Source of the DNA: a virus | DNA: 36,118 nt | Virus record (IMG/VR): IMGVR_UViG_3300009159_000159 | Location: 1 to 36,118 of that record | Reading direction: 5' to 3' (one strand) | Shown: positions 6,151 through 12,831 of the stretch, one piece after another | Position numbering within the stretch: position 1 is the first letter of the stretch | Layout of the letters: the number at the start of each line of letters is the position of its first letter | Notes under the pieces: model-generated | The model's database searches: none | The model's input: only the letters and a program-made list of their open reading frames with translations | Told to the model about the DNA's origin: nothing | Translations under genes and position numbers: made by a program

Positions 6151-6437
6151 TCTCGGCAGAGTAAAGCATCATACCCAGTCGGCTCTGACACCAGCACCCC
6201 GCCCTGAGTCACCGCCGCAGGGACCACACCGTCTCCGGACCCGCACCTGTCACAGACCAGATCCACGATCCACTCAGCCGACCGACCCGACACCGACAGC
6301 GCCGCCAGTCCTCGGATCAGCGCGTGCATCGTCCCAGACCCAGCAGTCTTCCGCAGGAACGGCCTGACATCCTCAGCCGTCAGGACCGGCCTCAACTTCT
6401 TGCACGGGCACTCCATCCGGGCAGGCTTGCACAGCAC
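6135..6437 (-). CDS. Distal half of a split Cys-rich actinophage protein
   Basis: 100 aa if read from a GTG at 6437; there is no ribosome binding site before this GTG or before the next ATG (MECPCKKL). The sequence has CPCKKLRPV near the start, a helical DVRPFLRKTAGSGTMHALIR segment, and two late CxxC pairs (CDRC and CREC), so it is a zinc-binding protein. I recall similar actinobacterial and phage proteins being longer, starting with a short helical domain and a CxCGH...H motif, which is exactly what the neighbouring frame at 6442-6591 encodes. The two frames differ by one base and meet at an in-frame TAA (6442-6444). See findings for the split-gene interpretation. Function unknown; it sits directly upstream of whiB. 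Confidence 0.6.
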   Translation of the reverse strand: MLCKPARMECPCKKLRPVLTAEDVRPFLRKTAGSGTMHALIRGLAALSVSGRSAEWIVDLVCDRCGSGDGVVPAAVTQGGVLVSEPTGYDALLCRECRGG

Positions 6438-6441
6438 GATT

Positions 6442-6591
6442 TTATGTCACCGTGTGCCGACCAGCCCCATGACCACACAGGCAGACCCGACCGTCCCGGC
6501 CTCCCGGCCTCTCCCGCAGCATCGCATCCGTGGCCACGGCTTCCTCGGGGTCCAGACCAAGAGCCCGAAGCGCATCATCGGCTCCGCTCAT
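6442..6591 (-). CDS. Proximal half of the split Cys-rich protein
   Basis: 49 aa: a helical start (MSGADDALRALGLDPEEAVA) followed by VCLCGHGAGRH, a Cys/His motif, then TAA. The ATG at 6591 overlaps the preceding stop (ATGA). A +1 shift at the end of this frame would continue into LCKPARMECPCKKL of the next one. Either an intact short protein, a real frameshift mutation, a sequencing error or a recoding site is possible. Confidence 0.55.
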   Translation of the reverse strand: MSGADDALRALGLDPEEAVATDAMLRERPGGRDGRVCLCGHGAGRHTVT

Positions 6592-6740
6592 GGTCTCGTC
6601 CTCCACAGGTCATCCCTCCACGGATCATGCATATGATCCCATCTGTCAAGCATCCTCTCGGCCAGCCAGTTCCCGATCCAAGCCCTGACTGCCAGAGCCG
6701 ACACGACCAGACCTGCCTTGGCCACTCTCGAACGGTACAT
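6588..6740 (-). CDS. Small protein, first gene of the WhiB transcript
   Basis: 50 aa from the ATG at 6740, which has a near-ideal site (AGGAGG, 5-base spacer). The N-terminal part (about 8-22, AKAGLVVSALAVRAW) is hydrophobic and the rest is Trp/Asp/Arg-rich (DRWDHMHDPWRDDLWRTRP). An in-frame upstream ATG at 6830 would add a 30-residue hydrophobic segment and make it a two-span membrane protein, but its ribosome binding site is poor. It is the promoter-proximal gene of the minus-strand run that leads to whiB. Function unknown. Confidence 0.55.
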   Translation of the reverse strand: MYRSRVAKAGLVVSALAVRAWIGNWLAERMLDRWDHMHDPWRDDLWRTRP

Positions 6741-6795
6741 CGAAACCTCCTGAGCATCACCCGCGACACGCGGAAACACGAACCACTTTCCCAAG

Positions 6796-6879
6796 AACCA
6801 TACAACCAAACTCAACCATACCGCAACCATATCCCCGACTAAAACATAAAACTGCTTAAAACTGCAAAACTGAACCATA
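6796..6879 (-). repeat. Four direct copies of TATGGTT
   Basis: AACCATA on the plus strand (TATGGTT on the minus strand) occurs at 6796-6802, 6814-6820, 6825-6831 and 6873-6879. Two intervals (18 and 11 bases) are short enough for adjacent protein binding. The first three lie just upstream of the chosen start of the gene at 6588-6740. Confidence 0.5.
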
Positions 6880-6937
6880 TTTCCCTGCCACACGCACGCG
6901 CGCGCCTACGCGCGTCAGGGAAAAATAGTTCAGTTTT
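6866..6937. repeat. Long inverted repeat with a GC-rich inner stem
   Basis: Outer arms 6866-6887 and 6916-6937 are 22 bases each and pair at 20 positions (AAAACTGAAC, AT and TTTCCCTG blocks match). Inside, ACGCGCG (6896-6902) pairs with CGCGCGT (6909-6915) around a 6-base loop, leaving an 8-base bulge on one side. No T tract follows on either strand, so a simple terminator is unlikely; it could be an operator, a cruciform or an origin element. Confidence 0.7.
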
Positions 6938-6963
6938 ATGTTTGCTGTTTAGTTGTTTAGTTA

Positions 6964-7056
6964 CACTTACACCAAAGTCCCCCACAAAGTATTCGTAAGT
7001 GTCGTCATTTTTGCACTTACGCGATTCGCAAAAAAACTTCCACTTCGCCGTAAGTG
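6964..7056. promoter_or_regulatory. Four alternating CACTTAC/GTAAGTG sites, candidate operator
   Basis: CACTTAC lies at 6964-6970 and 7014-7020, and its reverse complement GTAAGTG at 6995-7001 and 7050-7056. The inverted copies share a 10-base core CGTAAGTGTC at 6994-7003 and 7049-7058, exactly 55 bases apart, close to a whole number of helical turns, which suits cooperative binding on one face. A phage regulator or WhiB-sigma complex could act here. Confidence 0.6.
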
Positions 7057-7166
7057 TCATGAATACACCAATCAACCTACCGACACAGTCACACCAACGC
7101 ACCAATGCAACCAAACAGAACAGAAACATAAAACTCCGCCTCCCCGTCACACACCCCCACCGCCGG

Positions 7167-7172
7167 TAACAT
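7167..7172 (+). promoter_or_regulatory. Candidate leaderless -10 box (TAACAT) for the gene at 7179
   Basis: TAACAT ends 6 bases before the ATG and there is no Shine-Dalgarno sequence. A weak -35-like CCGTCA lies 17 bases upstream (7144-7149). This is the start of the plus-strand metabolism block. Confidence 0.4.
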
Positions 7173-7178
7173 CTAGAC

Positions 7179-7517
7179 ATGTCTCCAGACCCCTCCGCCC
7201 CCTTGACGGCGCATGACCGCTGCGACCACCGCGACTGCTCCGCGCAGGCGTACGTCCGGTTCACGCTGCGCTCCGGAGGCGACCTCATCTTCTGCGCGCA
7301 TCACGCGAACAGCCACAGGGATGCCATCGTTCCCCGCACATCCCACATCCTCGACCAGAGCGATGACCTGCTACCAGAGTCCAAGCGACAGGCTCCCGAG
7401 CCCTCCGCAGAGAAAGAGGTACGCAGACTCAGGGAGCGCGCTGGAGGGTCTGTCCACCCGTCTGACGTAGAAGATGATGACGACGATGAGGACAGCGACG
7501 GGCTCGTTCCAGACTAG
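7179..7517 (+). CDS. DUF7455-like zinc protein with acidic tail
   Basis: 112 aa. Residues about 9-50 (LTAHDRCDHRDCSAQAYVRF, SGGDLIFCAHHANSH) match the small actinobacterial DUF7455-type domain with a CDHRDC pair and a later CAHH, probably one zinc site. The C-terminal half is charged, ending in an Asp/Glu stretch (EDDDDDEDSD) that is likely disordered. Function of the family is not known to me; it is often a stand-alone cytoplasmic protein. First gene of the rightward block, with a candidate leaderless start. Confidence 0.7.
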   Translation: MSPDPSAPLTAHDRCDHRDCSAQAYVRFTLRSGGDLIFCAHHANSHRDAIVPRTSHILDQSDDLLPESKRQAPEPSAEKEVRRLRERAGGSVHPSDVEDDDDDEDSDGLVPD

Positions 7518-7582
7518 AGAGACGGAGCACTTGCTCCACACCAAGACCGCAGGACAGCCCGGAGAAAACCTCTCGTGGCGGG

Positions 7583-7611
7583 TTGTCAGCACGCTACCCC
7601 GCATATAGAGT
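7583..7611 (+). promoter_or_regulatory. Promoter for the ribonucleotide reductase gene
   Basis: TTGTCA (7583-7588) and TAGAGT (7606-7611) are 17 bases apart, with an overlapping TATAGA at 7604. It lies in the 134-base gap before the reductase, 40 bases from its ATG. The same -10 hexamer TAGAGT with 17-base spacing recurs at 22335. Confidence 0.5.
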
Positions 7612-7651
7612 TTCCTGATCCCCACCAACTCAAAGACAGAGGTGTCACTAG

Positions 7652-9712
7652 ATGTTCTCCTTCCGCCTGACTGAAGACTTCGTCAACTCCTACCGCGACA
7701 TCACCCCTCCGTTCGGGTATCGCGACGCAGGCGGCAACTCAATCGGGGAGATCACGTTCCTCCGCACCTACAGCCGTCTAAAGTCTGATGGCTCCGGCAA
7801 GGAAACGTGGGTGGACGTGTGCGAGCGGGTCATCAACGGGATGTTCAGCATCCAGAAGGACTACTGCAAGACCAGTCGTCTGCCGTGGAACAACGCCAAG
7901 GCGCAGTCCAGCGCACAGGACGCCTTCGACCGTCTCTTCCACCTGAAGTGGTCACCGCCCGGTCGCGGGCTCTGGGTCATGGGAACCCCCATCGTCAACA
8001 TCCAGCGCAACTCAGCGGCTCTGCAGAACTGCTCGTTCGTCACGACCAAGGGCATGAGCAAGAACGATCCGGCTGCACCGTTCCGCTTCCTGATGGAAGC
8101 CTCGATGCTGGGAGTCGGCGTTGGCTTCGACACCAAGGGCGCGGAGAAGGGCTTCACCATCCACCGCCCCAGCGCCACAGAGACCGTCACCTACGAGATT
8201 CCAGACACCCGTGAGGGCTGGGTCGAGAGCATGGCCCTGCTGCTGAACTCGTACCTGCGTCCAGATCAGCCCACCTACCAGTTCGACTACTCTCTTGTCC
8301 GTCCGGAGGGTGCCCCCATCGCGACCTTCGGCGGCACTGCTGCCGGTCCCGGTCCGCTGATCCGTCTGCATGATCACATCCGGCGAATCTTTGACGGCAG
8401 AGAAGGCGAAGCCCTTTCTACGGTTGACATCGCTGACATCGGAAACACCATCGGAGTCTGCGTCGTCTCGGGCAACGTCCGTCGCAGCGCCGAACTCCTG
8501 ATGGGTTCCATTGACGATGACGACTTCCTGAACCTGAAGAACGCCGAGCGCTTCCCTGTCCGCAACTCCTACGACTCCGACAGCCCCGGCTGGGCATGGA
8601 TGTCGAACAACTCCGTCGATGTCTCGGTTGGCGATGACCTGTCAAAGGTTGTTCCCGGCATCGCGCTGAACGGTGAGCCCGGCGTCATCTGGATGGACGT
8701 GACTCGTCAGTACGGTCGGCTTGCGGATCCTGTCAACAACAAGGATTGGCGCGCATCTGGTTATAACCCCTGCGCTGAACAGCCCCTCGAAGGCGGCGTC
8801 AACGGTCAGGGCGAGATGTGTACTCTCGTCGAGACGTACCTCAACCGTCACGAATCTCTTGAGGACTACAAGAAGACGCTCAAGGTTGCCTATCTCTACG
8901 GCAAGACCGTCACCCTCCTCCCGACGCACTGGGAGGAGACGAACGCGATCATGCAGCGCAACCGCCGCATCGGTACCAGCATGTCCGGCATCGCCAACTT
9001 CGCTGATATTCACGGCCTCCCGACACTTCGCCAGTGGATGGACGAGGGCTACCAGACGATCCAGCGCTACGACACTGTCTACAGCGAGTGGCTGGGTGTC
9101 CGTGAGTCCATCAAGACGACGACCGTGAAGCCCTCCGGCACCGTCTCTATATTGGCAGGCGAGTCTCCCGGCGTTCACTGGACTCCCGGCGGCAAGTATT
9201 TCCTGCGCGCAATCAGATTCTCTAATGGAGATTCGATGCTTCCGCTGTTCCGCATGGCCGGATACACCGTTGATCCCGCGTCCGAGTCTCCTGATACAAC
9301 GTCCGTGGTGTTCTTCCCGATCAAGTCCGATGCCGAGCGCGCTGAGCGCGACGTGACGATCTTCGAGAAGGTCGCACTCGCGGCCACCGCTCAGCGTTAC
9401 TGGTCCGACAACTCAGTTTCCGTCACCATCTCATTCGACCCGGAGACCGAGAGCAAGCACGTCGGGACCGTCCTGCACATGTACGACGGTCAACTCAAGA
9501 CCGTCTCCTTCTTACCCTCCGGCAACTTCACTTACCCGCAGATGCCCTACACCCAGATCACCGAGGAGGAGTACAACGCCTACACGTTCCAACTCCTCCC
9601 CGTTCCGCTGGAGCCCGTCTATGAGGGCATGACTGCCGACGCCATCGGAGAGTCGTTCTGTACGACTGACGCATGCATCGTCAAGTTGGAGACTAAAACT
9701 CAACTAGCATGA
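7652..9712 (+). CDS. nrdJ: Class II adenosylcobalamin-dependent ribonucleoside-triphosphate reductase
   Basis: 686 aa. Reduces ribonucleotides (most likely triphosphates) to deoxyribonucleotides using a thiyl radical generated from adenosylcobalamin, so it works with or without oxygen but needs B12. Features of the monomeric Lactobacillus-type enzyme are visible: first redox Cys in LQNCSFV (C127), the SGNVRRSAEL segment, the radical-site motif NPCAEQ (C374, E376), its partner in GEMC (C390), and a C-terminal CxxxxC pair (C670, C675) with the spacing of the thioredoxin-accepting cysteines of L. leichmannii RTPR. Length is slightly shorter than that enzyme (about 740 aa). It has its own promoter; the next gene follows after 12 bases. 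With ThyX and dCMP deaminase it supplies DNA precursors for phage replication. Confidence 0.93.
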   Translation: MFSFRLTEDFVNSYRDITPPFGYRDAGGNSIGEITFLRTYSRLKSDGSGKETWVDVCERVINGMFSIQKDYCKTSRLPWNNAKAQSSAQDAFDRLFHLKWSPPGRGLWVMGTPIVNIQRNSAALQNCSFVTTKGMSKNDPAAPFRFLMEASMLGVGVGFDTKGAEKGFTIHRPSATETVTYEIPDTREGWVESMALLLNSYLRPDQPTYQFDYSLVRPEGAPIATFGGTAAGPGPLIRLHDHIRRIFDGREGEALSTVDIADIGNTIGVCVVSGNVRRSAELLMGSIDDDDFLNLKNAERFPVRNSYDSDSPGWAWMSNNSVDVSVGDDLSKVVPGIALNGEPGVIWMDVTRQYGRLADPVNNKDWRASGYNPCAEQPLEGGVNGQGEMCTLVETYLNRHESLEDYKKTLKVAYLYGKTVTLLPTHWEETNAIMQRNRRIGTSMSGIANFADIHGLPTLRQWMDEGYQTIQRYDTVYSEWLGVRESIKTTTVKPSGTVSILAGESPGVHWTPGGKYFLRAIRFSNGDSMLPLFRMAGYTVDPASESPDTTSVVFFPIKSDAERAERDVTIFEKVALAATAQRYWSDNSVSVTISFDPETESKHVGTVLHMYDGQLKTVSFLPSGNFTYPQMPYTQITEEEYNAYTFQLLPVPLEPVYEGMTADAIGESFCTTDACIVKLETKTQLA

Positions 9713-9724
9713 GGAACGAGAAAA

Positions 9725-9904
9725 ATGCCAACGTACGAGTACAAGTGCCCCAACGGTCATCCCTACACAGAGACTCGCTCAGTTCATGAAACTCTGGAGC
9801 GCACGACCTGTCCGAAGCCCGGCTGCGGTCTACGTCTGGAGCGCGTCTTCTCGTCCACCCCCGTCCACTTCAAGGGCAGGGGCTTCTACTCGACCGGAGG
9901 GTAG
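9725..9904 (+). CDS. FmdB-like zinc ribbon protein
   Basis: 59 aa. MPTYEYKCPNGHPYTE followed by a second pair CPKPGC gives the two-knuckle zinc ribbon of FmdB-type proteins, and the ending FKGRGFYSTGG is typical of the family. An AGGAA site precedes the ATG, and the gene lies 12 bases after the reductase stop. FmdB was named as a putative regulator but has no settled biochemical role; next to the reductase it might be a small nucleic-acid or redox partner, which is inference. Confidence 0.8.
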   Translation: MPTYEYKCPNGHPYTETRSVHETLERTTCPKPGCGLRLERVFSSTPVHFKGRGFYSTGG

Positions 9905-9910
9905 TCACCC

Positions 9911-10048
9911 ATGTACGACTGCATGGTTGTATGTCCATCAGGGCATGCACGAGTCATACGTCTTCCCACCCCCACCCCACCAAAATTGTGCTCCGCCAAG
10001 GGATGTAAGAACTCTACGATCATCACCGCCACGATCTCGCACACATGA
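9911..10048 (+). CDS. Small Cys/His protein, possible zinc ribbon
   Basis: 45 aa (MYDCMVVCPSGHARVIRLPT, then CSAKGCKN). The CPSGH and CxxxxC pairs recall the preceding FmdB-like gene (CPNGH), so it may be a degenerate relative. GGAGGG lies 9 bases before the ATG, overlapping the end of the previous gene. Pro/Thr-rich middle. No function known. Confidence 0.6.
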   Translation: MYDCMVVCPSGHARVIRLPTPTPPKLCSAKGCKNSTIITATISHT

Positions 10049-10049
10049 C

Positions 10050-10079
10050 TGGACATTACATAGAGACAAGTGATATCAA
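10050..10079 (+). promoter_or_regulatory. Candidate leaderless promoter for the polynucleotide kinase gene
   Basis: TGGACA (10050-10055) and TATCAA (10074-10079) are 18 bases apart, and the second hexamer ends 6 bases before the ATG at 10086. No ribosome binding site is present. Confidence 0.4.
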
Positions 10080-10085
10080 TAGTCC

Positions 10086-11006
10086 ATGCGTACTGATGAG
10101 ACCAAGACAGTAGTTGCCGTCCGAGGTATCCCCGGTTCCGGCAAGTCCCACTGGAGCAAGCAGCAGTTCGCCACGGCACCCTCCGGTGCTGTTGCGCGAA
10201 TCAATAACGACGACCTGTCAATGATGCTGTTCGGCTCCTCCTACATTGACGGTGGACAGGACACGGCCAACCTTCTGGCGTCCCTGAGAGCCAAGACTCT
10301 CTCCACTCTCCTCACCGCACCGTCTATACAGGCGATCATCATCGACAACACGAACCTGTCCGTGAAGTCTTTGCGTGCGCTGGAAAACATCACCAACCAG
10401 CACGGTGCTAACTTCTACGTTCACGACGAGTTTCTCACTACCCCGCTCGAACTCTGCCTCAGCCGCAACGCGGCCAGAGAGATCCCAGTTCCAGAGTCCG
10501 TCATCGTTGACATGCACAGGACGGCTCAGACGCTAAAGCCGTGGGCCTACGCGATCACTCCCAAGATCACTCCTCATGAATACAACTCATCACTGCCACC
10601 CGTCATCATCTTTGACATTGATGGCACCCTCGCGCACAAGCATCCCGACAGAGACATCTACGACGGATCACTCGCGCATCTGGATCATCCAGACCCGACG
10701 CTCATCCCTCTTGCGAATCTGCTGTCGATCAGTTACGGAATCATCGTGATGACTGGTAGGTCCGAGGAGCATCGCGATGTTACGCAGACATGGCTCGATA
10801 CTCACATTCAGCCGGGGTTGCCTTTGTTGATGCGTAGGTCCGGCGACTTTCGTTCGGACTGGATTGTGAAGTACGAGTTGTTCGATGAGCACATCCGAGA
10901 CAGGTACCATGTCATGGCAGTATTCGATGACCGCGATCAGGTAGTGAACCTGTGGCGCAACCGGCTCGGTATCCCGACGTATCAAGTAGCAGAAGGAAAC
11001 TTCTAA
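10086..11006 (+). CDS. pnk: Bifunctional polynucleotide kinase / 3'-phosphatase (T4 Pnk type)
   Basis: 306 aa, close to the 301 aa of T4 PseT and with the same order. N-terminal kinase: P-loop GIPGSGKS (14-21) and a following INNDDL (D42, D43) where T4 Pnk has its catalytic Asp. C-terminal HAD-type phosphatase: FDIDGTLAHK (nucleophile D177, D179), IVMTGRSEEHR, a basic segment RSGDFRSDWIVKYE and the late FDDRDQ acid pair. It would phosphorylate 5'-OH ends and remove 3' or 2',3'-cyclic phosphates, healing RNA or DNA breaks; in T4 it works with an RNA ligase against tRNA-cleaving defences. No ligase is visible in this window. No Shine-Dalgarno sequence; candidate leaderless start. The TAA overlaps the next ATG (TAATG). 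Confidence 0.9.
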   Translation: MRTDETKTVVAVRGIPGSGKSHWSKQQFATAPSGAVARINNDDLSMMLFGSSYIDGGQDTANLLASLRAKTLSTLLTAPSIQAIIIDNTNLSVKSLRALENITNQHGANFYVHDEFLTTPLELCLSRNAAREIPVPESVIVDMHRTAQTLKPWAYAITPKITPHEYNSSLPPVIIFDIDGTLAHKHPDRDIYDGSLAHLDHPDPTLIPLANLLSISYGIIVMTGRSEEHRDVTQTWLDTHIQPGLPLLMRRSGDFRSDWIVKYELFDEHIRDRYHVMAVFDDRDQVVNLWRNRLGIPTYQVAEGNF

Positions 11007-11365
11007 TGGACCCGAACCTAGAAGACGCCGAGAGGGAGAGGAAAGCAATGTCTGAATACGCCGACACTGATGCGAATATCAGCGAACGCCGACACGACCC
11101 ACTGTGCTATTACCGCGAAGATGAGTGGATTGCCGCCCAAGACTGCGCCGAATGCACAATGATCGCCCATGTTCGTGCTGATGAGCGAGACAACCCACTC
11201 AACGCAATCCCTCGCGCTATCTGCAACTCGGAGCCTTTCATGTGGCTCATTACCGGATCTAATCATCTAGAAATGCAACTGGACGCTCTACGCCCAGCGT
11301 GGGCTGCCTACCGCGATGCAGGCGGCGGCTGGGGAGCCAACCCTAATCAAGAGGAGAAAAAATGA
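11006..11365 (+). CDS. HDPLC-type small Cys protein (1)
   Basis: 119 aa. It contains RRHDPLC near residue 30 and CAECTMIAHVRADER, the pattern of a large family of small actinophage proteins (HDPLC...CxxC...VRxDER) presumed to bind zinc. The C-terminus is unremarkable (QLDALRPAWAAYRDAGGGWG). Start at 11006 is coupled to the kinase stop (TAATG); an alternative ATG at 11048 has a better purine-rich site. It overlaps the next gene by 4 bases. Function unknown. Confidence 0.65.
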   Translation: MDPNLEDAERERKAMSEYADTDANISERRHDPLCYYREDEWIAAQDCAECTMIAHVRADERDNPLNAIPRAICNSEPFMWLITGSNHLEMQLDALRPAWAAYRDAGGGWGANPNQEEKK

Positions 11366-11592
11366 CTCACGACCCGCTGTGCCCAGCGCAGGACTGCGAC
11401 CATAGCGAGCACTGCTCCTGCTTCATCGACTTTGGTATCTGCCTCTGCCAGTGCAGCACCCTCATCGCCAAGGTCGAGCAGATTATGTCGGTTGTTGATG
11501 GAACCTCAGGTGTAGGCCACAGCATCATTTGGTCAGAGGCTATGGGAGAGGATACGGCGAGTCCCCTTACTTCACCTACTGACAGTTTGTAG
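11362..11592 (+). CDS. HDPLC-type small Cys protein (2)
   Basis: 76 aa beginning MTHDPLCPAQDCDHSEHCSC, then FIDFGICLCQCSTLIAKVEQ: nine Cys in the first 35 residues, compatible with one or two zinc sites. GAGGAG upstream and ATGA overlap with the previous stop. It is a paralogue in style of the preceding gene and of 14979-15251. Function unknown. Confidence 0.65.
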   Translation: MTHDPLCPAQDCDHSEHCSCFIDFGICLCQCSTLIAKVEQIMSVVDGTSGVGHSIIWSEAMGEDTASPLTSPTDSL

Positions 11593-11595
11593 GAT
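11590..11595 (+). promoter_or_regulatory. Candidate leaderless -10 box (TAGGAT) for thyX
   Basis: TAGGAT overlaps the stop of the preceding gene and ends 6 bases before the thyX ATG at 11602. The GGA inside it is too close to be a normal ribosome binding site alternative with certainty. Confidence 0.35.
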
Positions 11596-11601
11596 TCCTA
11601 C

Positions 11602-12309
11602 ATGGACATCACTTTTAGAAGCGACATGAAAGTCGAACTCGTCAAGCACTCAGCGAACGACTCAGATGTGATCGCAGCCGCCAGAGTGTCAACATTTGGT
11701 GAGCGTCTGAAAGAGACGACCTCACCGAGTGAGGCTCGCGGCCTGATCAACTTCCTGATGCGGGAACGTCACGGATCGCCGTTCGAGCACTCGTACTTCA
11801 CGTTCTATGTCGAGGCCCCGATCTTCGTATGGCGCGAGCACATGCGCCATCGCATCGCGTCCTACAACGAGGAGTCGGCTCGATACCGTGAACTGGCTCC
11901 AGTCTTCTACGTTCCTGCTGTCGGTCGAAAGTTGACTCAGACAGGCAAGCCCGGAAACTACGTCTTCGAAGAGGGCACAGAGGAGCAGCAACTCGCTGCA
12001 GAGTCTGGCATCAAGACTGCCGCAAAGACTGCTTATTTTGAGTACCAGATGATGCTTCGTGCTGGAATCGCACGCGAGGTTGCTCGTATGAGCCTTCCGG
12101 TCAGCATCTACTCAAGTGCGTACGTCACGATGAACGCCCGAGCGATGATGAACTTCCTCAGCCTGCGACGCAATACACCTGACAACAAGGTGCCGTCGTA
12201 TCCTCAGCGCGAGATTGAGATGGTGGCCGAACAGTACGAGACATACTTCGCCTCGACGATGTCGCTCACGCACTCAGCATTCATCGCTAATGGTCGAGTT
12301 GCGCCCTAG
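11602..12309 (+). CDS. thyX: Flavin-dependent thymidylate synthase
   Basis: 235 aa, the usual family length. Methylates dUMP to dTMP using methylene-tetrahydrofolate and FADH2. The signature RHR-x7-S is present at 82-92 (RHR, then S92) within REHMRHRIASYNEESARY, and the flanking HGSPFEHSYFTFYVEAP segment is typical. Later motifs (GIAREVARMSLP, MNARAMMNFLSLR) match the dUMP and FAD-binding C-terminal part. Cytoplasmic tetramer in known members. It ends the rightward metabolism block and overlaps the convergent gene at 12287 by 23 bases. Together with dCMP deaminase (18564), which makes dUMP, it forms the thymidylate route. Confidence 0.95.
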   Translation: MDITFRSDMKVELVKHSANDSDVIAAARVSTFGERLKETTSPSEARGLINFLMRERHGSPFEHSYFTFYVEAPIFVWREHMRHRIASYNEESARYRELAPVFYVPAVGRKLTQTGKPGNYVFEEGTEEQQLAAESGIKTAAKTAYFEYQMMLRAGIAREVARMSLPVSIYSSAYVTMNARAMMNFLSLRRNTPDNKVPSYPQREIEMVAEQYETYFASTMSLTHSAFIANGRVAP

Positions 12310-12484
12310 CATTCTTAAGCGTACCGATAGAAGTCTTGAGGGTGTCGCAGACGTAATTAGCACCTGATGGATTAACATCTCCGGCTACTGCCATCACCAT
12401 GCTGACCGAATCATTCAGATGACTGATGTACTCGTCAATCTGGATGTACCGCAGTCCGTCTACCTCGATAACGTCAAATCCCAT
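12287..12484 (-). CDS. Small hypothetical protein
   Basis: 65 aa (MGFDVIEVDGLRYIQIDEYI start, then a helix ending TSIGTLKNARAQLDH). A GAGGA site is very close to the ATG. It converges with thyX and overlaps its end by 23 bases. The C-terminal helix could be an oligomerisation element. No family recognised. Confidence 0.55.
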   Translation of the reverse strand: MGFDVIEVDGLRYIQIDEYISHLNDSVSMVMAVAGDVNPSGANYVCDTLKTSIGTLKNARAQLDH

Positions 12485-12516
12485 TCCTCATTTTTAGCAT
12501 AAGGATGAGTAAAACG

Positions 12517-12663
12517 CTACATGCCCCGCGAGAAAATTGCGTCAATCTCGTTTCGCTCCGAGGGGGTGATGGCCCGCGAACGGAGCAGGTCCCAATCCCT
12601 CTGCTTCTTCTCGTTGTCCGTCAATTCCACTTTGCTCTTCAGCAGTAAAAACAGGCGCTTCAC
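12517..12663 (-). CDS. Small charged protein ending in an AITPSERNEIDAIF motif
   Basis: 48 aa from a GTG at 12663. The sequence (KSKVELTDNEKKQRDWDLLR then SRAITPSERNEIDAIFSRGM) reads as two charged helices and is a convincing protein despite having no clear ribosome binding site; an internal GTG 13 codons later is an alternative start. Function unknown. Confidence 0.5.
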   Translation of the reverse strand: MKRLFLLLKSKVELTDNEKKQRDWDLLRSRAITPSERNEIDAIFSRGM

Positions 12664-12707
12664 AGCGTCTCAACTCACTTCTCTACTCGTCGGCCACTTG
12701 TGTTCTC

Positions 12708-12812
12708 TTATTCGGCTAGGTGCTTGTCTTCACAGAATCTGGCAAGAGACGGGACGACGTACTTCTTCCCGCAGATCTCGCACTGCCAAGGATCGTTTCG
12801 ACTGCCAGACAA
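12708..12812 (-). CDS. 34-residue zinc-finger-like protein
   Basis: From a TTG at 12812: MSGSRNDPWQCEICGKKYVV then PSLARFCEDKHLAE. The C-x2-C followed by a C-x4-H pair (C11, C14, C27 and H31 or nearby) makes a single small zinc finger. AGGAGG lies 10 bases before the TTG, immediately after the stop of the beta-propeller gene. Too short for a function call. Confidence 0.5.
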   Translation of the reverse strand: MSGSRNDPWQCEICGKKYVVPSLARFCEDKHLAE

Positions 12813-12831
12813 CTGCAGTCGACCTCCTCAA

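Larger units (their letters stand above)
6842..7135. repeat. Three copies of AAACATAAAACT, one inverted
   Basis: The 12-mer AAACATAAAACT lies at 6842-6853 and 7124-7135 on the plus strand and at 6932-6943 on the minus strand. The first two copies by position (6842 and 6931-6943) share a 13th base, G. AAAACTG alone also recurs at 6858 and 6866. Three copies of a 12-mer in 300 bases is far above chance and all lie in the gene-free region. Confidence 0.65.
6741..7178. promoter_or_regulatory. Divergent, repeat-dense control region
   Basis: This 438-base gap separates the minus-strand WhiB/lysis arm from the plus-strand nucleotide-metabolism block. I see no convincing gene in it. It contains four nested repeat systems listed separately: AACCATA direct repeats, a 12-13-base repeat AAACATAAAACT(G), a long GC-cored inverted repeat at 6866-6937 and four CACTTAC sites at 6964-7056. 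The right end (7062-7165) is poor in G on the plus strand with several CACCAA units. The arrangement suggests divergent promoters under a common regulator, or a replication origin. Confidence 0.6.

Noticed and set aside
7059-7169. 36-codon plus-strand frame (MNTPINLPTQSHQRTNATKQ...)
   Set aside because: No ribosome binding site and a basic, low-complexity product; more likely part of the G-poor leader with CACCAA units.
6839-7288. 149-codon minus-strand open frame over the control region
   Set aside because: It would cover all operator-like repeats and the start of the DUF7455-like gene, and the sequence is low-quality Cys/Arg/Ser-rich with no start site.
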